Notes: a model not told the origin generated them from the letters alone. 64,000 nt of DNA from Alistipes sp. (GCA_017560305.1 JAFYOF010000016.1:28602-92601); one strand, 5' to 3'. Counted from the first letter of the stretch, positions 1 to 8,600 are shown. Numbers and translations: made by a program.

Positions 1-256
1 CGGGTATCTCCTCTTTGGAGTAGGGGAACAGCATTTCTACACATTCGGCGTGTGCAAGGTTGAGCACTCTCGTCACACGGTCAATGTTGCCCTTTGCTGC
101 AATGTCGAACACCTGATGCCTTGCGTGTTCATCGTCTGCTTTCATTATGTCGCCCTCAACAAACGAATAGTTCTCGGCATCATACAGCAGCTCCGTACGT
201 TTGAATGTCAGCGTTACAGCCCTTGACTGCTGCCGACTATCGCCACATTGATACAT
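1..256 (-). CDS. Phage protein, C-terminal part beyond left edge
   Basis: This is an open frame on the minus strand that begins at an ATG overlapping the stop codon of the upstream gene (TAATG, 254-258) and runs off the left edge after 85 codons. The visible part starts MYQCGDSRQQ and ends in KEEIP. It is hydrophilic with a plausible helical region (residues 40-75) and no membrane segment. The tight stop-start overlap suggests translational coupling with the preceding small phage protein. I do not recognise the family. It is annotated because the frame is uninterrupted, the overlap is typical of phage operons and its composition is protein-like. Confidence 0.6.
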   Translation of the reverse strand, partial: MYQCGDSRQQSRAVTLTFKRTELLYDAENYSFVEGDIMKADDEHARHQVFDIAAKGNIDRVTRVLNLAHAECVEMLFPYSKEEIP

Positions 257-771
257 TAGGCGTATGTGGGGCGTTCCGGGCGACTACGCTTGTACAAAGC
301 ACGCTTCACGTTCTCCAAACTCACAGCCGAGTGCGAAATGTAGGTGTCTGCATCCTCCTTGTTGGTGATAGCAAACCAATCGCCCAATGCCATATCCACC
401 AAGTAAGCGTGAATACTGTTGCCAAGGCTGTCAGCCGAAGCGTTGTTGTAATTGCTTGGCAATTCAAACGACAAAATCAGTGTGCCGTCATTGTCAATCT
501 CATTGTTGATGAGGTTGTCGCTCGTGGTCTTGTCTTCCGACAGATACTCTCCGAGCAGACTTTTCAGCATTGCAAAAGCGTTAGCCAACGAGCGGCGGAT
601 TTGGTAACTGTTCTCAACGTCATCACTCGCCTGCATATTGGAAGCAGCCTCATAACTCTTTTTACCTTCTGCCTCACGTGCCTGTCCTGTCAAGTAGGCT
701 TTGTTCTGAATGTCGAAGATAAGTTCCTTAACCCTTTGGGTCACGGTCAGTGTTTTTTTGTTCTCTGCCAT
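256..771 (-). CDS. Conserved phage protein, paralogue of its neighbour
   Basis: A 171-residue soluble protein of unknown function near the left end of the late minus-strand unit. Its C-terminal third resembles the next gene upstream (798-1250). Both have a helix ending in a membrane-free LVDMALGDWF-like or MNITAKWYTF-like segment, a stretch of about 25 residues with conserved alanine and glutamate, and a basic tail ending RPERPTYA or RPTRPTYDD. The two genes are adjacent and co-oriented, so a tandem duplication is the simplest explanation. The position after the lysis genes suggests a structural or connector role, but that is only inference. The stop overlaps the start of the following partial gene. 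Confidence 0.75.
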   Translation of the reverse strand: MAENKKTLTVTQRVKELIFDIQNKAYLTGQAREAEGKKSYEAASNMQASDDVENSYQIRRSLANAFAMLKSLLGEYLSEDKTTSDNLINNEIDNDGTLILSFELPSNYNNASADSLGNSIHAYLVDMALGDWFAITNKEDADTYISHSAVSLENVKRALYKRSRPERPTYA

Positions 772-797
772 ATCAGTTAAAAAATTAAGTGAATAAA

Positions 798-1250
798 TTA
801 GTCATCGTATGTGGGGCGTGTAGGGCGTTTCTTATAGAAAGCCTTACGCATAATGTCCTCAATGTAGGTGGCAGCTTCGGTGGCATATCCTGTTGCCTCG
901 CTCTTGTTGGCAAACGTGTACCACTTCGCTGTAATGTTCATCACAAAGAACGAGAACAGGCTACGCTGCATACTCTCTGTTAGGCTCTCGTCAAACGCCG
1001 ATGACAGTCCCAACGTCAGCACATACGAACCCTCCTCGGTCTCATTCTCCGATACAAGCACCTTTTTCAAACTGTTGCAAACCATATTCTTGCACTCGTT
1101 CCAAAAGCGTTCAAGCATCGTCTTGTCTTCCTCGGTGGTCGAAATCACCTCGTATGCGTGCTCATCGTCCATCTTTGCACCTGTGTATTCGGTAGTCTTT
1201 GCCACCTCGTCATACACAGCCTCTTTGCTGATTGTCAATGTTACTTCCAT
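798..1250 (-). CDS. Conserved phage protein, paralogue of its neighbour
   Basis: A 150-residue protein of unknown function. I chose the ATG at 1250. The frame is open two codons further back, but only to a TTG. The product begins MEVTLTIS, has an acidic middle and ends with the same basic signature (KKRPTRPTYDD) as the downstream gene at 256-771, of which it is a diverged copy. No signal peptide or membrane helix is visible. The start lies 3 bp after the stop of the spanin-like gene (1253), so it is part of the same transcription unit. The role is unknown. A structural protein such as a head-tail or tail-tip component is possible from gene order only. Confidence 0.75.
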   Translation of the reverse strand: MEVTLTISKEAVYDEVAKTTEYTGAKMDDEHAYEVISTTEEDKTMLERFWNECKNMVCNSLKKVLVSENETEEGSYVLTLGLSSAFDESLTESMQRSLFSFFVMNITAKWYTFANKSEATGYATEAATYIEDIMRKAFYKKRPTRPTYDD

Positions 1251-1252
1251 AA

Positions 1253-1852
1253 TCAAAAACTAAATAGGTTATACGACACACCGATACCTACGTATGGGGC
1301 AAACTGCGGCGTGCCTTTCAACGTAACTCCATATCCAACCTGTACACCCACGCTCCAACGCTTCGGCTTGCTGTACTCCTTTACAGTCACAACCTCTCGG
1401 GGCATTCGGAATATAAGGCTGTCAAGGCTTGCACGGTAACCGCTGACGTATGCAGTATAGGTGCTGTCCTCATATACGGTTTGCGTGATGGGAACAACAA
1501 CTTCGGCACTGTCGGGAGTAACCATTTCGCCCATATCCTCGAAATGGTCTTCGGGAACGCTTTTACCGAAATTTTTTACACTATCCTGCAAGTTTTTGCC
1601 ACTTTCGGGAAATTTTTGCACGTTTTCGGGCAATTTGGGAACACTTACAGGCAATTTTGCGGTGATATTTCCCAATGGCTTTTCCTCTTTAGGTACAGGC
1701 TTGTAGTACGGAATAGTGTCCACAAAGGTTGTCCTTATGGTATCTATGTATGGCTCTGCCGTAACTCCTGTGTAATGATGCACATTGAGCAGCAGCGAAG
1801 CCACAAACAACGCCAAGAACAGCAGCAGCGCAATGTTTTTAAGCCTTTCCAT
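1253..1852 (-). CDS. Single-pass membrane protein, DUF6808/spanin-like
   Basis: About 199 residues. The internal ATG at 1852 is preferred because GAGGA lies just upstream and the product then begins MERLKNIALL followed by a clear transmembrane helix (about residues 5-23). The extracytoplasmic part holds a proline- and lysine-rich region with repeated K-L/F-P-E-S-like units, then a C-terminal beta-rich domain (YVSGYRASLDSL near residue 140) ending in a phenylalanine. This architecture matches the DUF6808-type proteins found beside amidase genes in Bacteroidetes phages. It overlaps the amidase gene by 14 bp. A role as an envelope-spanning lysis protein (spanin-like) is inferred from location and topology, not shown by sequence. 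The frame stays open back to 1882. Confidence 0.7.
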   Translation of the reverse strand: MERLKNIALLLFLALFVASLLLNVHHYTGVTAEPYIDTIRTTFVDTIPYYKPVPKEEKPLGNITAKLPVSVPKLPENVQKFPESGKNLQDSVKNFGKSVPEDHFEDMGEMVTPDSAEVVVPITQTVYEDSTYTAYVSGYRASLDSLIFRMPREVVTVKEYSKPKRWSVGVQVGYGVTLKGTPQFAPYVGIGVSYNLFSF

Positions 1853-2438
1853 ATTCCTCAACGTATTTCTTGATTGCATCAACGTGGGTCTTTACAATAG
1901 CATTAAAGCCCTCGTCCGATGTCAAGTAGGCAACGTCCTGTACATTGTCCATAAAGAAATTTTCGGTAAGCACAGCAGGGCATTTCGTCTTGCGTAGGAT
2001 ATAGAAACCCTCCTCCCAATCGGGGTCGCCATCCGAAAACTCTTTGCGGATTGTCTGCCCTGTAAAGTTGTTAGCCGCCTCAATGTATAGCATCGTAGCA
2101 AGTTCATCGCTCTTGGTCTTCCCCTTGCTTGTGTAAGCGCACCAACCTCGGGCGTTCTTCCACTCTCCGTTACCTGCGGCATTGCAGTGAATAGATATAA
2201 GCACAACATTGTTTGCTCCCAATCGTCCGCACGCCTCGTTGGCTCGTCTCGCACGTTCAGCCAAAGGAACGTCCGTCATTTCACGCACGAGCATTTCAGC
2301 ATCATAGCCCTGCAACAACAGTCGTCTCTCGATGGAGGCGGCAATCTCTCGTGCATACAGGTATTCACGGAACTTTCCGTCTGGACTGCGTTTGCCCGGG
2401 GTCTCCTCGCCGTGTCCGTTGTCAATAAGTATCTTCAT
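1839..2438 (-). CDS. N-acetylmuramoyl-L-alanine amidase endolysin
   Basis: A 199-residue Amidase_3 family enzyme expected to cut the amide bond between N-acetylmuramic acid and L-alanine in peptidoglycan. The zinc site is visible: His9 in DNGHG, Glu25 in REY and His84 in SIHCNA. The catalytic glutamate is Glu159 in LTENFF. The protein is a bare catalytic domain with no signal peptide and no cell-wall binding repeat, so export would depend on the neighbouring holin-like protein. It sits in a lysis cluster with the holin-like gene (3041-3274), a membrane protein (2442-3044) and a spanin-like protein (1253-1852). A phage endolysin is the best reading. Confidence 0.92.
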   Translation of the reverse strand: MKILIDNGHGEETPGKRSPDGKFREYLYAREIAASIERRLLLQGYDAEMLVREMTDVPLAERARRANEACGRLGANNVVLISIHCNAAGNGEWKNARGWCAYTSKGKTKSDELATMLYIEAANNFTGQTIRKEFSDGDPDWEEGFYILRKTKCPAVLTENFFMDNVQDVAYLTSDEGFNAIVKTHVDAIKKYVEEYGKA

Positions 2439-2441
2439 ATC

Positions 2442-3044
2442 CTAATCTGTTAAACGGTGATAAAAATCAAGTCTAATCTTGGAATATATAGCCTCAACAT
2501 TGGTAAAGGCACGTGAATTGTTCTGTGTTTCTGCATACACCTCACTCGTCACAATGTCGGCAACCCAATCAATCCATTCGGGGGAGGTGTACTGTGTCAA
2601 GGTCTTGCCCCTGTATCGGTGGTTGTCAAAGCGGCTGTTCCTGTCCTCGTGCAAGTTGCAGAGCAACGTGCGTATCTTCGCTTTGGTAGCCTCCTTGTTT
2701 ACGATGTTGTTTTCCTCACGCACCTTTTTGATGATGCGGCACACTCGTTCCACAGCAAGGTCAAAACACGTGTTCGATATGTTCTTTATCTGCAACAGCG
2801 TTGCAGGGCGCATACCGTCCGCAATGTCGTTCAGCAGTTCGTTTTGCTTGTTGGTGGTCTCCAACAGTTCGTTCATCATCTTGGCATTGTTGGTCATCGT
2901 GCTGTCAATAATGCTCTTGAACCATTTGAATATGGCAACCCACATCAACAGCGACAAGACGATGAAAGCGGCACAGATAACCACCATTACACCGAAGTTA
3001 CTGATACCCTCGGCAATCTGTGTTACACCTTGCACCTCGTTCAT
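2442..3044 (-). CDS. Phage membrane protein of the lysis cluster
   Basis: A 200-residue protein starting at the ATG at 3044, which overlaps the stop of the holin-like gene (ATGA, 3041-3044). The frame is open further upstream (to 3113) but that start would overlap the holin-like gene extensively. It has a short N-terminal segment, one transmembrane helix at about residues 16-38 (GVMVVICAAFIVLSLLMWV) and a long cytoplasmic or periplasmic helical domain rich in asparagine, lysine and arginine. The function is not recognised. Coupling to the holin-like gene and the amidase suggests a role in lysis timing or lysis control. This is inference from position. Confidence 0.75.
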   Translation of the reverse strand: MNEVQGVTQIAEGISNFGVMVVICAAFIVLSLLMWVAIFKWFKSIIDSTMTNNAKMMNELLETTNKQNELLNDIADGMRPATLLQIKNISNTCFDLAVERVCRIIKKVREENNIVNKEATKAKIRTLLCNLHEDRNSRFDNHRYRGKTLTQYTSPEWIDWVADIVTSEVYAETQNNSRAFTNVEAIYSKIRLDFYHRLTD

Positions 3045-3274
3045 AGCACTGCCCTTATAGTATGTCCTACAATCGCTCCGGCTGCTGTCAGCCCAAAGTC
3101 TATCCAATCCCATTCACCGCCGTGTGCCTTGTCTTTGAACTCCAAAGCACCTGCGGCAACTAAACCTGCATACCCGGCACAATACCAACTGTTAGCACCC
3201 AAGCCGATACACATTCCACCTGCAAGGTGTTTCCATCTGCTGCTCGTTTTCAGCCATTCAAAAAGTTTCTTCAT
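3041..3274 (-). CDS. Holin-like small membrane protein
   Basis: A 77-residue protein with a basic amphipathic N-terminus (MKKLFEWLKTSSRWKH), a hydrophobic, glycine- and alanine-rich central segment (about residues 18-43), a polar loop carrying EFKDKAHGGEWDW, and a second hydrophobic segment to the C-terminus. Small two-segment proteins with this KDKAHGG-type loop commonly accompany amidases in Bacteroidetes prophages and are usually annotated as holins or periplasmic proteins. It lies directly upstream of and overlaps the membrane protein at 2442-3044. Holin function is inferred from size, topology and context; the sequence alone does not prove it. Confidence 0.65.
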   Translation of the reverse strand: MKKLFEWLKTSSRWKHLAGGMCIGLGANSWYCAGYAGLVAAGALEFKDKAHGGEWDWIDFGLTAAGAIVGHTIRAVL

Positions 3275-3283
3275 AACTATCTA

Positions 3284-3760
3284 CTATTGATTAAATACAC
3301 TCAAATCAAGGTTGTCCTTTTCCTGCCAACCCTCATCGAGCACCTGCTGAACGAATGCCAACGATGTCATATAGAACTCCTGCAACTCATCAAGCGTAGT
3401 GAATGTGTGGTAAACAGGCTGTTCGTCTGTGCCGAACTTAAACTTCACAGGGAGCGATTGTCCGCCTGTCTGTACCGCCAAGTCGTATGCCGCTTTGTAA
3501 TTGAATTGGTTTTCGGTAGATAACCATATAGGCATATCCCTCCACACCAAACCGCACAAAATCTTCTCCTCTACATTGCAGTTGATTTGGGCGATGATAA
3601 TGTCCTTTATCTCGTCCTGTGTAGGCTTGCGGTTGAAACGCTCTCTGTATGTCCAACCCGACACGCCATCAGTGCCGTAGCCGTATATAAGTTCCCATTT
3701 GTTACGTCCGATTTGCATTAGTCGGTCGTTCCTTTCGGTTGCTCCGTATCTTTTCTCCAT
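3284..3760 (-). CDS. Phage protein, DUF4376-like
   Basis: A 158-residue soluble protein, first gene of the transcription unit that carries the lysis genes. After a tyrosine-rich N-terminus (GYGTDGVSGWTYRERFNRKPTQ) the main domain contains the pattern VWRDMPIWLSTENQFNYKAAYD. This resembles DUF4376 proteins, which are common near tail-fibre genes of phages. No catalytic motif is visible. It begins about 15 nt after the expected transcription start of the phage promoter at 3782-3828. It is not a convincing Avd protein (the usual DGR accessory), because it is not a basic four-helix bundle. A tail or fibre-assembly role is inference. Confidence 0.7.
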   Translation of the reverse strand: MEKRYGATERNDRLMQIGRNKWELIYGYGTDGVSGWTYRERFNRKPTQDEIKDIIIAQINCNVEEKILCGLVWRDMPIWLSTENQFNYKAAYDLAVQTGGQSLPVKFKFGTDEQPVYHTFTTLDELQEFYMTSLAFVQQVLDEGWQEKDNLDLSVFNQ

Positions 3761-3781
3761 ACTCGTGCAATTTATTTACAG

Positions 3782-3828
3782 CAAAAATACTTACTCATCA
3801 TTTGCTCGGTAGTTTATCTTGTTACGCA
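3782..3828 (-). promoter_or_regulatory. Phage late promoter, copy C
   Basis: On the minus strand, TGCGTAACAAGATAA (3828 to 3814) is followed by exactly 24 bp and then the -7 box TATTTTTG (3789 to 3782). The same layout precedes three other minus-strand units (17107-17153, 22739-22785, 41037-41083). The upstream element forms the last four sense codons and the stop of the reverse transcriptase gene. Transcription would start near 3775 and serve the gene at 3284-3760 and the lysis cluster. Confidence 0.75.
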
Positions 3829-5187
3829 TAGCCACTTCGTGAAACTATACTTAACCTTGTTGCCGTCAAACCTCTCGCTCTTGATAACCGTCTCAAATGG
3901 GAAGCCGTCCTCGATGTCGCTAATCTGGTCAAGGATATTCTTCATTTCCTCCGATGCGGTAAAGAACTTCGCCCACTCTCCACTATCCTTATACTTGAAC
4001 GATACAAGGTAACGTCCGTCTCCGTGTGGAGTTTTCATATCCGACTGAAAGTCGTGTACCTCAATGGCGATGTTCTGCACACCTGCCAATCGTACCGTGT
4101 TGCCCGGAAATCGTTTCTTCCCGTCCTTTGGGGTGTACGCAACACCCATTTCTCCGAATTTCTTCATTCTGTCTCCTGTTAATATGTAATACAAATGTTT
4201 GCAGTCAGCGTGGCACGCCATACCTTTGAATGAGCCGATAATGGTTTGTCGGCGTTTCCTCGACTTTACCTTTGCCAAGTGTCGTGCAGCTCGCTGTTTC
4301 GTTCGCTTGCGTATCAGCGAGTGGCTGCGGTAGTTCACATAGCCCAAGTAGTCGAGTCCGTAATCATCAAGAGGGCGCACAGCCTCGTTGGGTTTCACTT
4401 TCAGTCCCACGCTCTCCACGTGGGAAATCAGCATATCTCTCAATCGCCACAATTCCTTTTTGCTTGGAGCGAACATCACTATATCATCGCAGTATCGGTA
4501 ATACAGGTGTCGCACCTCGAATGTGCCGTCTTTGTTTTCAAGTTCATAACTGCCCACAGCCTTTGTCATTATGTGGTCTAACTTGCACAGGAACAGGTTG
4601 GCGAAGCATTGCGAGGAACGCAGTCCTTTTGACAAGCCCTCGGGCAACAGTTCTATGAAGTTATCAAGCATCGGCAGCAGTACCTCATCACTGATATATT
4701 CTCTTATCAACGCTTTCATTCGCCATTGCTCTATGCTGTCATAGTAATGGTAGATGTCGCACTGATAGTAGAACTGCGTCAGTTCGGGAACTTCCGTCAC
4801 ATCTGTTTCCACAATGTGGTGTAGCCAATGCATACCACGTCCCGGAATGCTCGCCGCAGTATTCTTGATGAGTGTTGTATAAGTGTATTTCTCGATAATA
4901 ACCATTATAGCGTGACAGCCTACACGTCCATACACTCGTGGGGCTTGAACACGTCTCACTTTCGGACCGTCCTTTACCACCATATCGTTGAACTCGGTAA
5001 TACGGAACGTACCGTTCGCAAAGTCCTTTAATAGCCTTTCACACATCTTCTCACGTTGAGGATAGTATTTCTCACGCTGTTCCCGACATTCAAGATGACT
5101 GACAACGTAATCAAAGGCTTCTTCCACATTCTCCCTCGTGGCAATCTCACTCATCAGATTGTTGAGGGGAAACTTAATCTTTTCCAT
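3814..5187 (-). CDS. DGR reverse transcriptase
   Basis: A 457-residue reverse transcriptase of a diversity-generating retroelement. It copies the template-repeat RNA into cDNA with errors at adenines, and the cDNA replaces the variable repeat in the fibre gene. Visible motifs: DIYHYYDSI at 144-152 (first catalytic aspartates), GLRSSQ at 188-193 (the SQ motif typical of DGR enzymes), YCDD at 232-235 (polymerase active site), GLKVKP at 261-266 and YLGY at 280-283. A basic segment (about 292-315) follows. The last 130 residues are a beta-rich extension not needed for an ordinary DGR enzyme (most are shorter); it looks OB-like, with KFFTASEEMKNILDQ. No separate Avd gene is adjacent, so this extension could replace it (inference). 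Confidence 0.93.
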   Translation of the reverse strand: MEKIKFPLNNLMSEIATRENVEEAFDYVVSHLECREQREKYYPQREKMCERLLKDFANGTFRITEFNDMVVKDGPKVRRVQAPRVYGRVGCHAIMVIIEKYTYTTLIKNTAASIPGRGMHWLHHIVETDVTEVPELTQFYYQCDIYHYYDSIEQWRMKALIREYISDEVLLPMLDNFIELLPEGLSKGLRSSQCFANLFLCKLDHIMTKAVGSYELENKDGTFEVRHLYYRYCDDIVMFAPSKKELWRLRDMLISHVESVGLKVKPNEAVRPLDDYGLDYLGYVNYRSHSLIRKRTKQRAARHLAKVKSRKRRQTIIGSFKGMACHADCKHLYYILTGDRMKKFGEMGVAYTPKDGKKRFPGNTVRLAGVQNIAIEVHDFQSDMKTPHGDGRYLVSFKYKDSGEWAKFFTASEEMKNILDQISDIEDGFPFETVIKSERFDGNKVKYSFTKWLCVTR

Positions 5188-5356
5188 AAATAATGTTGTT
5201 TGCCTTCAAGGCACTAAGTTATGTTCCGGCTTTCTTCCTTGCGGAGAGGGTTGCCGAGGCTCGTGTCTCTCGCTCCCTACGGTGGCTACACGTAGCCGTG
5301 CAGTTAGAACGATTATATATAAGCGTGGCGAACATCCACGTTTATTGCGCTTAAAT

Positions 5357-5467
5357 GTGAGCCGAGAACCGTTGTTCGTGTTCGAGTTCGAAGATGCGTT
5401 ATTCGCGTTCGCATAAACGAGACCGTAGTTCGCATTCGCATTGTTACCACCACGACCAACGACACGG
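5357..5467 (-). repeat. DGR template repeat (TR)
   Basis: A 111-bp copy of the 3' end of the fibre gene placed between that gene and the RT gene. Compared with the variable repeat (5662-5772) it has the same length and no gaps. There are 14 differences and every one falls at a coding-strand adenine of the template (27 adenines in total): six A to G, five A to T and three A to C. Translated in the fibre frame it is rich in AAC/AAT asparagine codons, the classic DGR design in which adenine changes give maximal amino-acid variety. Confidence 0.96.
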
Positions 5468-5536
5468 CTATGGAGACACTCTACCTTTTTTGCAGTCTAA
5501 CCGACTGCCGGTTATATTTTTCTTTGGCAAATCTCG

Positions 5537-5554
5537 CCGCCCTTTGTCGGGCGG
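5537..5554. repeat. Small hairpin between VR and TR
   Basis: The arms CCGCCC (5537-5542) and GGGCGG (5549-5554) pair around a six-base loop. It lies between the larger hairpin at 5565-5598 and the template repeat. It could be part of the structured DGR region or a weak terminator of the fibre transcript; no uridine run follows directly on the minus strand. Confidence 0.5.
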
Positions 5555-5564
5555 TAACAGGCAA

Positions 5565-5598
5565 GAGTGAGCAGACCCCTATACAGGGTCTCTCACTC
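5565..5598. repeat. Hairpin/cruciform downstream of the variable repeat
   Basis: The arms GAGTGAG (5565-5571) and CTCACTC (5592-5598), continued by AGACCC (5573-5578) and GGGTCT (5586-5591), form a 13-pair interrupted stem with a seven-base loop. It lies 36 bp beyond the fibre stop codon and 64 bp beyond the variable repeat. In the Bordetella phage DGR a hairpin or cruciform just after the variable repeat is needed for efficient target recognition; this element is placed to do the same. Confidence 0.65.
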
Positions 5599-5633
5599 TA
5601 ACGAGTTCCTTTTTCGTTTTCCGTTCCATCGCC

Positions 5634-8600
5634 TTACTCTATTTCGATTTTTCCGATGAAGGCGAGCCGAGAACCGAGGTGCGCGCCCGAGTACGAAGAT
5701 GCGTAACTCGCGTACGCATAAACGAGACCGCAGTACGCATTCGCATGGTTACCACCACGACCAACGACACGGGCTTTCTCACCCGAATAGTAGTAACTAT
5801 CGCTGTACCATTGGTTATAGGCTGAACTATCGTTTGTCAATCTCGATGCGATGCAGTCGCAATAACGACCGAAACGTACACGACCGATAGTGTAGTGCGT
5901 TGTACTTGCGGCACAAGCCTGTACGCTACGCTCTGTGTCAGTTACAGGGTCGTAGATATGCCAAACTCTATCAATCACATCGGCTGCAATGGCGTTGCCT
6001 TTGTTCTTCAAGAATGACTTGTACGATACCACATTGATAGCAACGTGGTCTGCCCATTCAGTGTTACAAGCAACGAAGTTCTGCAAACCGAACATCAAGT
6101 TACCGATGTTTGTACCCGAATACTTGCGTGTCTGATTACCGTAGGTGTTCAGCGAGTTCGCACCTGTGGTATAAGCAGCACCACAACCGTAACCGCAATA
6201 CGCCTGTACGTCACGAGTACCAATCAACGCCATAATGAGGTTGGCAACGTCCTTGCTCATTTCGTAGTCGATGAGTTGGTATCCGTTCTTGCGGAGCTGC
6301 GCAAGATTTTGGAAATCTTTCATCGTATATTTGAGCGAGTTCGGTGCTTGCGTGTTCGTCACTCTGCCGTTCTCATCGTAAGTCCATTCTGCACTTGTCT
6401 GTGATGTGCCATTACCTACCTGTGTTTTCACGCCACTGATTGAGCGTAAGCGCATAAGTCCGTCCACCGATGCACCGTACACGCCGATAAGGCGGTCGGG
6501 AGTATGCACCCAATCAGGTTCAATAGCCTCAATGGCATTACTATCTACGGCAATAGCCTCAACATCATCCAAACCTGTCTGTGCCGAGAATACGAAGCGT
6601 TTAGCACCCTGCGGAACATCGCAGAAAATATATTCGCCAGGCACAAAGTCAAACAGCGAATGGGTAACGTACATATTGAACAGCGACACCACATTGTTAT
6701 CGTCATCAACGAAAGCACCGCCAATAGCACTTGAATTGACACCCGGGAAACGCACCTGCTTCATACCCTCAACGTCCATCGAGTAGGTATTGTGGTTGGC
6801 GTTCTCTGTAACCTGCAAAGGCTGTCCCACTGCATTACCCGACAAGAATACCGATGTGAGTTCGTGCAAGAGGATTTCACTCAAATTGTAGCGTGATACC
6901 CTGTTGGCTGTACTCATAGGCTCGTCTCTCTGCGATGAAGCTAAGAAGTGTTTCTGCTGATTTTTATAGTCATTCACACCCTTGTACCAATATGGTTGCA
7001 AACGCTTCATAATGTCGAAGCCCTCGCCCGATGTATCGCTCAAGTCGAGTTGTGTGCCATCTGCGAAGTAGTTGTAATCCTCATCGCTCAACTGACGGCA
7101 TTTCATCGCTCCTGCACTTGCATCGTAGATAGCACGGTAGGCGTGGCTCTCTGCCTCAATGCGTGCAAAGTGTCCGCTTTTCTCGTACTTGTTGCCATAC
7201 AGGTATCCTGTCTTGTTATCCACGTTGGAGATGTTGTAGCAGTCTGCCTCCTCATCATTGAAGATAACCTGCGAGAACTGTGCGTTATATACGCTCAATT
7301 CCTTGAAGTACGTTTGCAGTGCTGCCACCTCGCTATCCTCAACAAGTTCAGTCAGTATCCAACGTCCTGTGATACCGCTACACTGTCCCTGCTCATCATA
7401 AGCATTGCCGTTTGCATCAAGACCGATAGCACCGCTATCCTTGATAGAACGGAGCATATCAACGCTTGCCGATACGTTCACATTAGGAATACGCACAGTC
7501 TTCAGCGAACTTGCGCTTGTAATCTGCTCCAACAACGTCATAGTGTTGATGTTGTCGCACTTGTTTACATACACCTTTGAAACCTTATTCATACCTGCAA
7601 TGGTAAGACCACCGGGATAGGTAAGGTTCGGCAGGTTGTTCAGCACAAGTTCTGTCATTGTGTTTGGCAGAGCCAATGTCTTGATAGGTGATGTCTCCGC
7701 AAGGGTAATGGTAGCAAGTTCGGTGCTGTCAGCATTTACGGTTACCAATCGAGGACACTTCGATGCGTTGATAGTCTGCACCTCGGTGTTACGCACATCA
7801 AGGATACGCAAGAACGGCATATCTCCCAAGTCGAGCGTACTCATATAGCCTGTGTTACCGGGCGACATAGTCCAATTGCCGTGAGTCTCGCTACCCAAAT
7901 ACAACTCCTGCAACAATGCCATTTTTGACAATGTGTTACCGAACTGTGGGTCTATGCTCACCTCGCTCAAGTCAAGCATACTCATACGGTCTGCTTGGTA
8001 GATGTAGAGCATAATGTTCTCGCCGTGTTGGAAGTTGCTGAATACACCTTCCTCACCTGCTTGAAGATATACACCCTCGGTAATGTTACCACTATCGTTA
8101 CCGATACCGAAATAACCTGTCTTGGCTGCTTTGAAACGGATTACAGCACCGTTCTTTGCACCGATACGACCACCGATGTAACCGCTCTCTGCCTTGAAGT
8201 CGCCACAACGGTAGTAGCCGTCACGGATACGCCAACGCTGTTCAATGAAAGCAGGTAACGATGTCAAGCCCAAGCCCTGCAACGCATAGAAATAGATATC
8301 GCTGTAACCTGTGTACTTGATGTACTTGCGCTCTCCGTCAAAACTTGATACCACTTTCTGCCACTTCTTCAAACGCTCGGTAACAAAGTAGTGGTATGCT
8401 CCCTTTGGAGAGAACGGACCTGCACCGATACCAAGCGTGTCGGGGAGTGAACGCATAGTGTCGGCAATAGCCGCAAGGGTAATGGTGTTGCCGTGTTGGT
8501 CAACCTCCATTGTCTGCTGTCCTCGGATATTGTTCCAAAGCACAGAGCCACGACCTGCGTATGCACTGCTTGTCAAATCGCCCGGGTCAACTTCGGGGTC

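Larger units (their letters stand above)
5188..5633 (-). ncRNA. DGR template RNA region between fibre and RT genes
   Basis: This 446-bp stretch contains no protein gene. It holds the template repeat (5357-5467), a spacer of 169 nt between the template and the RT start, and inverted repeats between template and fibre gene. In the spacer, GGCTAC/GTAGCC arms (5284-5297) and CGTGG/CCACG arms (about 5324-5340) could fold. In characterised DGRs the template RNA includes a structured spacer towards the RT gene that primes cDNA synthesis, so an RNA spanning the template and this spacer is expected. Its ends cannot be read from sequence. Confidence 0.6.

Noticed and set aside
1253..1882. Longer start at 1882 for the spanin-like protein
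   Set aside because: It would overlap the amidase by 44 bp and lacks the GAGGA seen before the ATG at 1852.
3284..3760. Gene at 3284-3760 as the DGR accessory protein Avd
   Set aside because: It is not a small basic helical-bundle protein and carries a DUF4376-like pattern; it also belongs to a different promoter unit.
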